Shown here: positions 16,639 through 24,007 of the stretch, piece by piece
Layout of the letters: every line of letters begins with the position of its first letter
Numbering within the stretch: the first letter of the stretch is position 1
Assembly: GCF_018599185.1 (NCBI RefSeq)
Contig: NZ_JAHFVL010000002.1
Location: 620,001-684,000 of the forward strand
Length of the DNA: 64,000 nt
Source: Rhodanobacter sp. LX-99
GTDB taxonomy: Bacteria > Pseudomonadota > Gammaproteobacteria > Xanthomonadales > Rhodanobacteraceae
Direction: 5' to 3'
Program-made: the position numbers and the translations under genes
Notes under the pieces: generated by a model
What the model was told of the DNA's origin: nothing
The model's database searches: none
Seen by the model: only the letters and a program-made list of their open reading frames with translations

Positions 16639-16792
16639 TAACAGCGGCACCCACCTCCGACAAACTGGTGGGTTTTTTGTACCTGTTCGCAGGTGCAAGC
16701 CGACGCGAAGCCTGCGTCGGGAGGGCGGCTAATACAACACCCTTCGGGGAAATACGCCCGCCGTCTGTTAGCGGTTTCTAACCTCCCGACTT
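16639..16792 (+). ncRNA. Structured RNA resembling C4 antisense RNA
   Basis: This stretch folds on paper into several stems. A hairpin ACCCACC (16649-16655) / GGTGGGT (16667-16673) is followed by six T's, like an intrinsic terminator. A long-range stem GTCGGGAGG (16716-16724) / CCTCCCGAC (16782-16790) encloses GGGCG/CGCCC and a CCC-TTCG-GGG tetraloop at 16740-16749. CGACGC (16701-16706) / GCGTCG (16714-16719) would compete with the long stem. The GCGGCTAATACAAC and TTAGCGGTTTCTAACC segments recall the C4 antisense RNA class of phages as I remember it. It is the only sizeable content of the 310-base gap at 16536-16845; the left part (16536-16638) shows nothing recognisable beyond a CAGGTTCACTT repeat scrap. 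Confidence 0.5.
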
Positions 16793-16845
16793 CCCGTCCG
16801 GCGCCATGCCGTGGACGGGCACTTCATGGAAATGAGGAGGCGACC

Positions 16846-17499
16846 ATGTCGACGTTCGATTCGGATGATCTGGAAACGACGGGCTATTTCCTGCCGGAGG
16901 ACAGCCAGCTGCGGCTGAAGCAGCTACGCGAGTATGTGGAGTTCCTGTCGCACTTGGCGCAACCGCGGAGGGCGGATGAGGAGCAGGAATACCTCCCCGA
17001 GATTCGCCCGGGCGAGGTGGCGATCTGCCTGGAGTTGCTGGAGGAGCAGATCGCTCAGGTGCTGGACGAACTCTCCTGGCCGGCCGAGCGTGGCCACAGG
17101 GCGGCAGCATGCAATGCCGATGCGGAAGCGGAGGCTCACGCGGAAGCCGCGGAACCAGAGGTCGCCGAGCCGGTGAGGGATGAAGCCGGCAAGCGCTTCC
17201 TCTTCGGCGTCACCCTGGATCAGCTCGACGAGATCAACCTGCTGCTCGACAGCCTGCGGGCCCTTGGCAATGTGGTGACCTGCAGCGATCACGCCGAGTT
17301 ATCCGACGTCACGCTGTCGATCATGGGCGATGCCATCGTGCGTGATGTGATGAAGCTGCGCGACATCATCAGCGATGTGAATGCGCAGCGGCTAAAGCCA
17401 CCGCACGTTACGAAACCCGGTGTTCGCGAGGAGCAGGGCGCCTACCATGCCGGGCGACCGCGTTTGTCCGTGGTGGACAACGCCTCACGTGCCGCGTGA
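16846..17499 (+). CDS. XAC0095-like protein of unknown function
   Basis: A 217-residue acidic soluble protein. The N-terminal half (GYFLPEDSQLRLKQLREYVEFLSHLAQPR, then EYLPEIRPGEVAICLELL) matches the XAC0095-type small proteins of Xanthomonadales as I recall them. A second helical half (LFGVTLDQLDEINLLLDSL through SIMGDAIVRDVMKLRDIISDVN) looks like a related repeat unit, joined by an Ala/Glu-rich linker. No catalytic motif, signal or membrane segment is seen. ATG at 16846 has GAGGAGG six bases upstream. Its position behind a C4-like RNA and beside an insertion sequence suggests mobile or phage-derived cargo. Function unknown. Confidence 0.6.
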   Translation: MSTFDSDDLETTGYFLPEDSQLRLKQLREYVEFLSHLAQPRRADEEQEYLPEIRPGEVAICLELLEEQIAQVLDELSWPAERGHRAAACNADAEAEAHAEAAEPEVAEPVRDEAGKRFLFGVTLDQLDEINLLLDSLRALGNVVTCSDHAELSDVTLSIMGDAIVRDVMKLRDIISDVNAQRLKPPHVTKPGVREEQGAYHAGRPRLSVVDNASRAA

Positions 17500-17538
17500 C
17501 CGCTGCCCATCCACCGGAACGGGTGTCGTGAAAAAAGT

Positions 17539-17583
17539 CAGGGACAATTTCGGCCGGCAACAGGAGCCGCCAAATTGTCCCTG
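17539..17583. repeat. 12-base inverted repeat before the IS110 element
   Basis: CAGGGACAATTT (17539-17550) and AAATTGTCCCTG (17572-17583) form a perfect inverted pair around a 21-base spacer. A comparable but differently sequenced pair, GGGTTCACT/AGTGAACCT at 19908-19938, precedes the second copy of the adjoining repeat. Such GGGACAATTT and GGTTCACT arms look like REP-type palindromes. They sit exactly where the 70-base repeat starts in both places. Confidence 0.65.
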
Positions 17584-17651
17584 AAGACTCATGTCGCCGC
17601 CTCCCGCGCTTGGCGGTACGTTGGAACTACCACGGTTTCAACGTCGCCCAG
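17581..17651 (+). repeat. 70-base repeat, copy 1 (IS110 upstream flank)
   Basis: This segment starting CTGAAGACTCATGTCGCCGC recurs at 19937-20007 with only about six differences by eye. Copy 1 runs to just before the transposase RBS. In the IS110 group the non-coding flank of the transposase can encode the bridge RNA that selects target and donor, so this conserved block may be part of it. Copy 2 has no transposase after it. Confidence 0.7.
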
Positions 17652-17666
17652 CGGCAGGAGGCAGCC

Positions 17667-18683
17667 ATGTCACTTTACGCAGCCATCGATCTGCATTCCA
17701 GCAACAGCGTGTTGGCCGTCATGGATGGCGACGGCAAGCCGGTGCTGCGGTGTCGGCGACCCAATGAACTTCCGAGGCTACTTGCCGACTTGGCACCCTA
17801 CCGGGACGAGCTGGTCGGCGTGGCGGTGGAATCCACCTACAACTGGTACTGGCTGGTCGATGGCCTGATGGATCACGGCTATGCGGTGCACCTGGTCAAC
17901 ACCACCGCGATCCCGCAGTACGACGGCCTCAAGCACGGCGACGACGATAGCGACGCCCTGCACCTGGCCCAGCTGATGCGGTTGGGGCTGTTGCCGGAAG
18001 GCTACATCTATCCGCGCGAGCAGCGCGCCACCCGCGATCTATTACGCCGTCGCTTCAGCCTGGTGCGGCAAGCCGTCAAGCTGATGCTGTCGATCCAATC
18101 CAGCTTCAGTCGCAGCACGGGCAAGCAACTATCGGCCAACGCCTTGCGACGACTCACGCCGCCACAGCTCGTCGACCTGTTTCCCGAGCTTTCCACCCGC
18201 TACGGCGTGCTGATCCAGTTCAAGTTGTGGCTGACGTTGCAGGATCAGGTCACCGCGTTGGAGCGCTGGATCCGCAAGGATCTGGCGCAGCCGGATCTGC
18301 TGGTACGCCTGCAGAGCGTGCCAGGCATTGGCCCGATTCTGGGCATGACGATCCTGCTCGAGAGCGGGGATGTCGCACGCTTCGCCTCGGTCGGCGACTA
18401 CGCCTCGTACTGCCGTATGGTCGAGAGCGTGCGGCTATCCAACGGCAAGCGGAAGGGGCACGGCAATCGCAAGTGCGGTAATCGCTACTTGTGTTGGGCA
18501 TTCATGGAAGCAGCCAACTACGCGGTGCGCTTCAATCCGCTGATCCGGCGGTGGTACGAACGCAAGCGCGCCCGTAAGCATCGCGTGGTCGCGATCAAGG
18601 CCGTGGCGCACAAGCTGGCACGCGCCTGCTACCACATGCTGCACGAAGGCACGACGTTCGATCTCACGCGCGCCTTCGGCTGA
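17667..18683 (+). CDS. IS110-family transposase
   Basis: A 338-residue DEDD-type transposase. The RuvC-like domain has Asp8 (AAIDLHSSN), Glu55 (VAVESTYNW) and the Asp cluster at 92-96 (KHGDDDSDALHLA). The C-terminal transposase_20 domain begins at the helix-hairpin-helix VPGIGPILGMTILLE and continues through LSNGKRKGHGNRKCGNRYL. It is full length and appears intact. ATG at 17667 has GGCAGGAGG just upstream. It should move the element with help from a bridge RNA encoded in its own non-coding flank. Confidence 0.93.
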   Translation: MSLYAAIDLHSSNSVLAVMDGDGKPVLRCRRPNELPRLLADLAPYRDELVGVAVESTYNWYWLVDGLMDHGYAVHLVNTTAIPQYDGLKHGDDDSDALHLAQLMRLGLLPEGYIYPREQRATRDLLRRRFSLVRQAVKLMLSIQSSFSRSTGKQLSANALRRLTPPQLVDLFPELSTRYGVLIQFKLWLTLQDQVTALERWIRKDLAQPDLLVRLQSVPGIGPILGMTILLESGDVARFASVGDYASYCRMVESVRLSNGKRKGHGNRKCGNRYLCWAFMEAANYAVRFNPLIRRWYERKRARKHRVVAIKAVAHKLARACYHMLHEGTTFDLTRAFG

Positions 18684-19254
18684 CTGCGCTGGCGGTCGCA
18701 GGCCGGAAATGGTGTTTGGCTTCGAGCCAGCTTCCCTGAAAGGTCGCGACCGTCGGCACCCGTGTTATACGCAGGACCGCACGCGGACCGAGCCATCAAG
18801 GGGTGGGCCCTGAGCCCGAGACTCTGTGCGACGCACGACGCGCACCTGGACGGCATCCGTGATGACCGATGAGTGTTTGGACAGCAGCAAGGGCCGCTGA
18901 CGCGGCCCTAACCAGAACGGTGACTGGCGCGATCTTGGCGCCGAATGAAACACAGCGGCGGGTGGTCAGCGGCAAGACGGGCATCTACCCTCGGCATCAC
19001 CGGGGAAGAGCAAGTGCGGGCCTCTTGACTGCGGACGGCGAAATGGTGACTGCGGACGGCGAAATGGTGACACTTTTTTCGTGCGGCATCAACGCGAAGA
19101 CGATTACCACTGACTTTGGGAACGCATGCTCAGGTTCGATAGCTGTATGTAGACCTGTAGCCAGGCTGCCGGGTTTGTGGTCGCGCAGAACTAAATGACT
19201 TGCTCGCCTTGGGTAAAATTCCTTACTATTAATCAAATAGTAAGGAGAATCGCC
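18684..19254. other. Gene-free stretch between IS110 transposase and vapB
   Basis: Contains the presumed IS110 right flank to about 18909, with a perfect hairpin AGGGCCGC-TGAC-GCGGCCCT at 18890-18909, then unassigned sequence. A 21-base unit beginning GACTGCGGACGGCGAAATGG is present twice in tandem (19027-19047 and 19048-19068). The end carries the vapBC operator. An open frame at 18869-19198 is not considered a gene because it runs through the tandem repeat and hairpin and has no recognisable content. Confidence 0.6.
19221..19245. promoter_or_regulatory. Operator palindrome of the VapBC-type operon
   Basis: CCTTACTATT (19221-19230) and AATAGTAAGG (19236-19245) make a perfect 10-base inverted repeat around AATCA. 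It ends nine bases before the antitoxin ATG and overlaps its RBS (AAGGAGA). AbrB-type antitoxins bind such palindromes alone and with their toxin to repress their own operon, so this is very probably the autoregulatory site. Confidence 0.82.
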
Positions 19255-19482
19255 ATGTCCGAAGCCGCCATGACCAGCAAGGGCCAGGTCACCATCCCCG
19301 CCGATATCCGCAAGGCGCTCGGCTTGGTCGCGGGCGAACGCGTAGTGTTTACGCAACTTGACGACGGCTCCACCATCATGCGAGCCAAGACCCGTTCGAT
19401 GGATGAGATCAAGGGCTTGCTGAAGTCCGCCGGGAACAAACGCAAGGTGCCGTTGGACGACATGCGCATCGGACGGCGCTGA
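19255..19482 (+). CDS. vapB: AbrB/MazE-fold antitoxin (VapB-type)
   Basis: A 75-residue swapped-hairpin AbrB protein: AAMTSKGQVTIPADIRKALGLVAGERVVF is the textbook DNA-binding domain, followed by a tail (MDEIKGLLKSAGNKRKVPLDDM) that would wrap the PIN toxin. It binds DNA and neutralises the toxin encoded next. ATG at 19255 with AAGGAGA upstream; its stop shares one base with the toxin ATG (TGATG), ensuring coupled translation. Controlled by the palindrome at 19221-19245. Confidence 0.92.
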   Translation: MSEAAMTSKGQVTIPADIRKALGLVAGERVVFTQLDDGSTIMRAKTRSMDEIKGLLKSAGNKRKVPLDDMRIGRR

Positions 19483-19883
19483 TGGCGGGGCTGGATACCA
19501 ATATCCTGGTGCGCTGGCTGGTGGATGACGACGCCGGACAGTCGCGCCGCATTGCGGAAATGCTCAAGTCTGCGACACGCCGTGATGAAACTCTCTTCGT
19601 ACCCCTGACGGTCATGCTGGAATTGGAGTGGGTATTGCGCTCTCGTTACGCATTTGCCAAACCCGACATCCTGCTGGCGTTGAACGCCCTGCTCGAGACC
19701 CGGGAACTGGAGTTTCAGGTTGAGCCTGTTATCGAACGCGCGCTGCACGCTTATCGACAGGGCACGGCGGACTTCGCGGACTGCCTGCACGCCGCAGCAT
19801 GCTCGGTGGAGGGGAAGGCACCCATGTTTACCTTGGATGCCAAGGCCGCCAAGCTGGCTGACGCAAGGCTGCTGGCAGGATAG
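19482..19883 (+). CDS. vapC: PIN-domain ribonuclease toxin (VapC-type)
   Basis: A 133-residue PIN-fold toxin. The acidic metal-binding residues are visible: Asp in AGLDTNILVRWLV, Glu in VMLELEWVL, Asp in GTADFADCLHAAA and the final Asp in MFTLDAKAAKLA. VapC toxins cleave tRNA or rRNA when freed from antitoxin. All expected catalytic positions are present, so it is probably active. It lies one base into the antitoxin stop and ends 24 bases before the second REP-like palindrome. Confidence 0.92.
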   Translation: MAGLDTNILVRWLVDDDAGQSRRIAEMLKSATRRDETLFVPLTVMLELEWVLRSRYAFAKPDILLALNALLETRELEFQVEPVIERALHAYRQGTADFADCLHAAACSVEGKAPMFTLDAKAAKLADARLLAG

Positions 19884-19936
19884 AACTGGAGGGAAAAACG
19901 GGGGTCGGGTTCACTTCCGCGCATTTGCCAGTGAAC

Positions 19937-20007
19937 CTGAAAACTCATGTCGCCGCCTCCTGCGCTTGGCGGTACGTTGGAGCTACCACGGTTTCGACGT
20001 CTCCCAT
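19937..20007 (+). repeat. 70-base repeat, copy 2 (orphan IS110 flank)
   Basis: Near-identical to 17581-17651 and in the same orientation but followed by an antitoxin gene instead of a transposase. It is preceded by its own inverted pair GGGTTCACT (19908-19916) / AGTGAACCT (19930-19938). It may be a relic of a second IS110 copy, or a target/flank sequence that the element copied. The two copies could recombine and delete the IS110 plus vapBC. Confidence 0.65.
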
Positions 20008-20036
20008 CGTATTGCAGCCGAGTTGGAGCGTGGATC

Positions 20037-20342
20037 ATGAAAGGCGTGCGAGAGACTTTTACCCGTTACGACGGTGCCGACTACCTCAAGACCGAGGCGG
20101 ACATCGCCGCTTATCTCGAAGCTTGCGCGGAGGAGGCGCCCAACGATCCCGTATTCATGCTGAAAGCCCTCGGCACGGTGGCGCGCGCACGCAACATGAG
20201 CCAGCTGGCCGAGGCTGCTGGCATGACCCGCGCCGGGCTGTACAAGGCACTGTCGGGTGCAGGCAACCCCAGCCTCGCCAACACCATGAGGGTGGCGAAG
20301 GCGCTCGGTTATCGACTGGCGCTGGTGCCGGATCGGGAGTGA
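20037..20342 (+). CDS. Orphan HigA-type antidote protein (addiction module)
   Basis: A 101-residue helix-turn-helix antitoxin of the probable addiction-module antidote family: ETFTRYDGADYLKTEADIAAYLEACAEE then LGTVARARNMSQLAEAAGMTRAGLYKALSGAGNPSLANTMRVAKALGYRL. In this family the toxin (HigB/RelE-like killer protein) normally lies directly upstream. Here that position is taken by the IS110-flank repeat and no RelE-like reading frame is seen, so the toxin gene appears lost. The remaining protein may still repress its operator or protect against related toxins. Confidence 0.85.
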   Translation: MKGVRETFTRYDGADYLKTEADIAAYLEACAEEAPNDPVFMLKALGTVARARNMSQLAEAAGMTRAGLYKALSGAGNPSLANTMRVAKALGYRLALVPDRE

Positions 20343-20431
20343 TGTTGCGTGGTAGCACTTGAGTGGTCCCCGGCACCTTCTTTCAAAAGCGCAGCAGCAT
20401 AGACACCCGTGCCCATCACCACCCCTCGACA

Positions 20432-21958
20432 CTAGCGCGACAAAAGCTCCCGCATCTGGCTGGCCGTGTGGGTATCGCCAGCCGCATCGGCGGCCAAGGC
20501 CGCGCCGTGGAGTGCGCCCCGTCGGCCCGGTGCCGCCGTCAGGGCGGTCTTGTAGGCTTCGAGGGCTTCCTGCGGCTTGTGCAGTTGCAGATACAGATCA
20601 CCAAGCTGCTCGCGTGCGGGAATGATCGGGCCTGGCGTCACCGGCAGCTTCTCGATAGCGTCTTCCTGGTTGGCCGCCAGCCGGAGCGTCGCGATGCCAT
20701 CGTCGGGATGCGCGCCGGCCGCCGACTGCCATGCCCTGGCTTCCTTCCCGAGGATGTCGACCTGGGTCGCCCAGTAATCCTTTTTGCTGGCCAGCAACTG
20801 CTGCCGGCAGGCGTCCAGTCGCGCGATGTCGGCATCGGCGGCCTGGGCATGCCCGGAGCGCGCGTTGGCCACCGCGCGGGCCCAGTAGACGATGGCCGCC
20901 ACCTCCGGTGCCGCGCCGTCGCCTGCCTGCAGGCGCGAGGCATCGGTCCACTGGCGACCTTCCATGGCGAGGCGGATCGGCATCGCCGTGGCGGCGTAGC
21001 CGACCTTGAAGTCGGCACCGGCGTGGACGCCCATGCCGTCAAGCGAACGCACCACCTGTTCCGCGTCGGCGCGCCGGCCGCGCTGGAGATACGCGTAGGT
21101 GAGGTAGTCCATCGCATGGAGTTCCTCGCCAAGGTCGCCCTGGCTGCGCGCCGCGGCGCGCGCCGCCATGTTCGATGCGATGGAGTCGTCCCACAGGCCC
21201 AGCCGCGTGAAGATGTGCGATGGCATGTGCAAAGCGTGCGGTGCCGAAGGCGCGATTTTCGCGTAGGCGCGCGCTGGAGCCAGGCCGCGGGGCGCCAGTT
21301 CGGCACTGTCGTAAGCGTGGATGAGGTAGTGGGCCACGCCGGGGTGATCGGGGTGTTCCCTGTAGATCGGCTCCAGGATGGCGCCCGCCTGTTTCTGGTT
21401 GGCGTGCGATGTGTCCTGCGGGGAGGCCGTGGCCAGCAGCGACAAGGCGTACAGCACCTGGACTTCGGTGTCGGCCGGGTGGCGGCTGGCCGCGACAGCC
21501 ATGGCCGCCGCATAGGCCTTGGCCCGGGCGGGCGGCGGTACCTGCCCGGCATCGTGGTAATACGCCGCGATCGCGGCGATCAACGCGCGTTCGCGCGCGG
21601 TCTTCGCGCCCAGGCGGGTCGCCCGGGTGGCTTCCGCTTCGCCCTTGGCCAACTCGTCCGAGTTGGGCGGGCTCCACAACGGGTGGACATGGGACATCGC
21701 GATGCCCCAGTGCGCCATCGCACAGGAAGGGTCGGCATCGGCGACCTTCCGGAAGGCTTGCTCCGAGGCGGTATACGCAAAGGAGTGGAGCAGGGCGACG
21801 GCGCGTTCGAAGTCGTGCGATACCGCGGGGGCGCAGGAGGTGGGGAAACTGACCCTGCCCAGTTTTTCCGGTGCCGGATGCGAGTGCATTTCCTGGGAGG
21901 CGGCGGCCGGCGCGCAGGCGAGGGTGCTGGCCAAAAGCAGGGCAATGATGGTCTTCAT
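20432..21958 (-). CDS. Secreted tetratricopeptide repeat protein
   Basis: A 508-residue protein with an N-terminal signal peptide (MKTIIALLLASTLACAPAAAS). Helical TPR-like repeats occupy the mature part (FERAVALLHSFAYTASEQAFRKVADADPSCAMAHWG near the start; GDLYLQLHKPQEALEAYKTALTAAPGRRGAL near the end), with His/Cys-containing segments such as HALHMPSHIFTRLG between them. Role unknown; TPR proteins of this type scaffold envelope complexes. The ATG at 21958 was chosen over an upstream in-frame one (22015) because it starts the signal peptide. It faces the LuxR-type gene across 136 bases. Confidence 0.75.
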   Translation of the reverse strand: MKTIIALLLASTLACAPAAASQEMHSHPAPEKLGRVSFPTSCAPAVSHDFERAVALLHSFAYTASEQAFRKVADADPSCAMAHWGIAMSHVHPLWSPPNSDELAKGEAEATRATRLGAKTARERALIAAIAAYYHDAGQVPPPARAKAYAAAMAVAASRHPADTEVQVLYALSLLATASPQDTSHANQKQAGAILEPIYREHPDHPGVAHYLIHAYDSAELAPRGLAPARAYAKIAPSAPHALHMPSHIFTRLGLWDDSIASNMAARAAARSQGDLGEELHAMDYLTYAYLQRGRRADAEQVVRSLDGMGVHAGADFKVGYAATAMPIRLAMEGRQWTDASRLQAGDGAAPEVAAIVYWARAVANARSGHAQAADADIARLDACRQQLLASKKDYWATQVDILGKEARAWQSAAGAHPDDGIATLRLAANQEDAIEKLPVTPGPIIPAREQLGDLYLQLHKPQEALEAYKTALTAAPGRRGALHGAALAADAAGDTHTASQMRELLSR

Positions 21959-22094
21959 CGCTGAGGCTCCGGCAGGTGGTGGGACGATCATAGGCTCACC
22001 GGCGCTCTTTACCACCGTCGGTGTATGGCCGATTGCGTGTGTTCCGTTGAGCGGGCGTTAAGATGACGGCGCGCGAGGACGAGCGGAGACGGCG

Positions 22095-22508
22095 ATGTGG
22101 AGGCGGGTGGTCGGCTACGGGGTGCTGCTGGCGGCGGGAACGCTGGCCCTGCAGTGGCTGGACTACCAGCGCCTGGTGCGGATGCATGCGGGCGACGTCT
22201 ACCTGTTCCTGGTCGCGGCGGCCTTCTTGGTGCTGGGCATCGTGCTGGGCGTGCGGGTGTTCGCCGCGCCGGCGCCGACCGCCTTCGACGGCAACCCGAA
22301 GGCGCAGGCGGCGCTGGGCCTGAGCGGGCGGGAGCTGCAGGTGCTGCATGAACTGGCCGCCGGCCACTCCAACAAGGAGATCGCGGCGCACCTCCACGTG
22401 TCGCCGAACACGGTCAAGACGCACGTGGCGCGGCTGTTCGAGAAGCTGGGCGCGAAGCGGCGCACCGAGGCGATCCGCCGGGCGCGCGAGCTGGGGATCG
22501 TGCCCTGA
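22095..22508 (+). CDS. Membrane-anchored LuxR-type transcriptional regulator
   Basis: A 137-residue protein with two N-terminal membrane helices (about residues 5-22 and 36-56) and a C-terminal LuxR/NarL helix-turn-helix (LSGRELQVLHELAAGHSNKEIAAHLHVSPNTVKTHVARLFEKLGAKRRTEAI). There is no receiver domain, so the membrane part or a partner must sense the signal. The next gene, 106 bases downstream, encodes a DUF4199-type membrane protein and is the natural candidate. TTG/GTG upstream starts are not needed; ATG at 22095. Confidence 0.85.
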   Translation: MWRRVVGYGVLLAAGTLALQWLDYQRLVRMHAGDVYLFLVAAAFLVLGIVLGVRVFAAPAPTAFDGNPKAQAALGLSGRELQVLHELAAGHSNKEIAAHLHVSPNTVKTHVARLFEKLGAKRRTEAIRRARELGIVP

Positions 22509-22614
22509 GGGTGCTGCATTCGGGGGAATCGCCCGAATTCACCCGTTCGGGCGATTGCCATGGCGGGCGGGACGGCGGTCAATGGCGACACCAACCATCA
22601 AAGGGGAACGGCTC

Positions 22615-23151
22615 ATGTGGATCACGATCTTGAAATACGGCGTCATCGCGGGCGTGGTCGTCGGCGGGTTGATGTTCGCCACCTTCCTCGGCTTCGACGG
22701 CATGCCGCCGCTGAAGTACGGCATGCTGATCGGCTACACGACCATGCTGATCGCGCTGAGCGCGGTGTTCGTGGGGATCAAGCAGTACCGCGACGTGGAC
22801 CGGGGTGGGGTGATCGGGTTCTGGCCGGCGTTCGGGATCGGCCTGGGCGTCAGCTTCATCGCTGGGATCCTCTACGTGGTGGCGTGGGAAGCGCTGCAGG
22901 CGATGACGCACATGGATTTCGCCACCTCGTATTCAAACGCGATCATCGCGAGCGAGAAGGCGAAGGGCGCGAGCGCCGAGGCGCTGGCGAAGCTGACTGC
23001 CGACATGGAGACGTTCAAGGTGCAGTACGCGAACCCGATGTTCCGCCTGCCGATGACCTTCGCGGAGATCTTCCCGGTCGGCGTGCTGGTGTCGCTGGTC
23101 TCGGCGGGTCTGCTGCGCAACAGCCGATTCCTGCCCGCGCGGCGGGGGTGA
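22615..23151 (+). CDS. DUF4199 family membrane protein
   Basis: A 178-residue inner-membrane protein with four hydrophobic segments (about residues 5-26, 36-56, 66-88 and 150-170) and a charged loop (NAIIASEKAKGASAEALAKLTADMETFKVQ) between the third and fourth. The pattern IGFWPAFGIGLGVSFIAGILYVVAWE fits DUF4199. Function unknown; commonly next to LytTR or LuxR-type regulators, as here. RBS AAGGGGA precedes ATG 22615; an upstream in-frame ATG at 22582 lacks one. Confidence 0.75.
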   Translation: MWITILKYGVIAGVVVGGLMFATFLGFDGMPPLKYGMLIGYTTMLIALSAVFVGIKQYRDVDRGGVIGFWPAFGIGLGVSFIAGILYVVAWEALQAMTHMDFATSYSNAIIASEKAKGASAEALAKLTADMETFKVQYANPMFRLPMTFAEIFPVGVLVSLVSAGLLRNSRFLPARRG

Positions 23152-23184
23152 GGCGCCTTGCGAGCGCGGGTGGGTCGGGGCGCG

Positions 23185-23676
23185 CTACCGCAAGGCTTCC
23201 GCGTGGTAGCGCATGGCCACGTCGCACCTTTCGTAACGTGCTCCATACCGGGCCATGATTTCGGCATCGTGCTGGAAGCCAAGCTTCTCGTACAGGTGAA
23301 TGGCGGCGGCGCATTTGGCGTTGGTGAGCAGGTACAGCGGCTCGGCGCCCAGCGACCTTGCCCGGTCGATGACCGCGGAGAGCAGGAACTCCCCGGCCTT
23401 CATGCCGCGTGCCGACTCGCGCACGCCCATCTTGGTGAGCTCGTAGCTGGTGGCCCCCGTCTTCTGCAGGGCGCATGCGCCAACGATCCCGAGCCCGCTT
23501 GCCTCGACGAAGAGAATGACGCCGCCCGCGTCGATGATCTTCGCCCGCGGGTTCTCCAGCACATCCCGATCGGTTTCTTCAAGGTGGAACATGGCATTGA
23601 TCCACTCCGCATTGATGTCACGGAAGTGCACCGCGAGATCATCGCTGAACTCATGGATGGTAAGGACGTCGCTCAT
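23185..23676 (-). CDS. GNAT family N-acetyltransferase
   Basis: A 163-residue acetyltransferase. The acetyl-CoA binding segment is TKMGVRESARGMKAGEFLLSAVIDRARSLG (R/QxxGxG/A-type loop) and YLLTNAKCAAAIHLYEKLGF is the usual C-terminal part. It resembles small-molecule or stress acetyltransferases; substrate unknown. The ATG at 23676 is used; the in-frame extension to 24180 looks non-coding. It is convergent with DUF4199 (33-base gap). Confidence 0.88.
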   Translation of the reverse strand: MSDVLTIHEFSDDLAVHFRDINAEWINAMFHLEETDRDVLENPRAKIIDAGGVILFVEASGLGIVGACALQKTGATSYELTKMGVRESARGMKAGEFLLSAVIDRARSLGAEPLYLLTNAKCAAAIHLYEKLGFQHDAEIMARYGARYERCDVAMRYHAEALR

Positions 23677-24007
23677 GGCGCTCCCGGCTTTGTAGGGTGG
23701 AAAGTATCCTAACGGTTGCCGGGGCGAAGTGAGCGGCGGGCGAGGTTCGAAACGAAAGGCCGGTGCGGTCATACAAGCCACGATGATGAGCGTGCCGGGC
23801 AGAACATGAGCGCCCCTTGCCCCGAGCGGGATCGGAGGATCCTGTCCTGGGCGTGGTGTACAAGCACAGATTCCGATCAGTTCCGCAGAACTCGTCCTTC
23901 GGATCGTGTCGATTCGTGCCCCCGCCGTTCGTCGTTGCTCTGCGAAGGGGCGAAAACCGGCATTGGCATCCCGGTCCCACCAACCAGCGCAAGACCAAGG
24001 AGGAATC
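23677..24007. other. Gene-free divergent intergenic region
   Basis: 331 bases between two divergent genes (GNAT leftward, reductase rightward). I see no gene, hairpin or repeat that stands out. It presumably holds the promoters of both. Confidence 0.5.

Larger units (their letters stand above)
17581..18909 (+). mobile_element. IS110-family insertion sequence, ends approximate
   Basis: Defined by the transposase gene plus conserved-looking flanks: the 70-base repeat upstream and a hairpin-bearing non-coding stretch downstream that ends with the perfect palindrome AGGGCCGC/GCGGCCCT (18890-18909). IS110 elements lack clear terminal inverted repeats and often make no target duplication, so exact ends cannot be set by eye. 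It sits between the XAC0095-like gene and the toxin-antitoxin genes of the accessory island. Confidence 0.6.

Noticed and set aside
18869..19198. 109-codon open frame after IS110
   Set aside because: Runs through a perfect hairpin and the 21-base tandem repeat; no family resemblance and no RBS.
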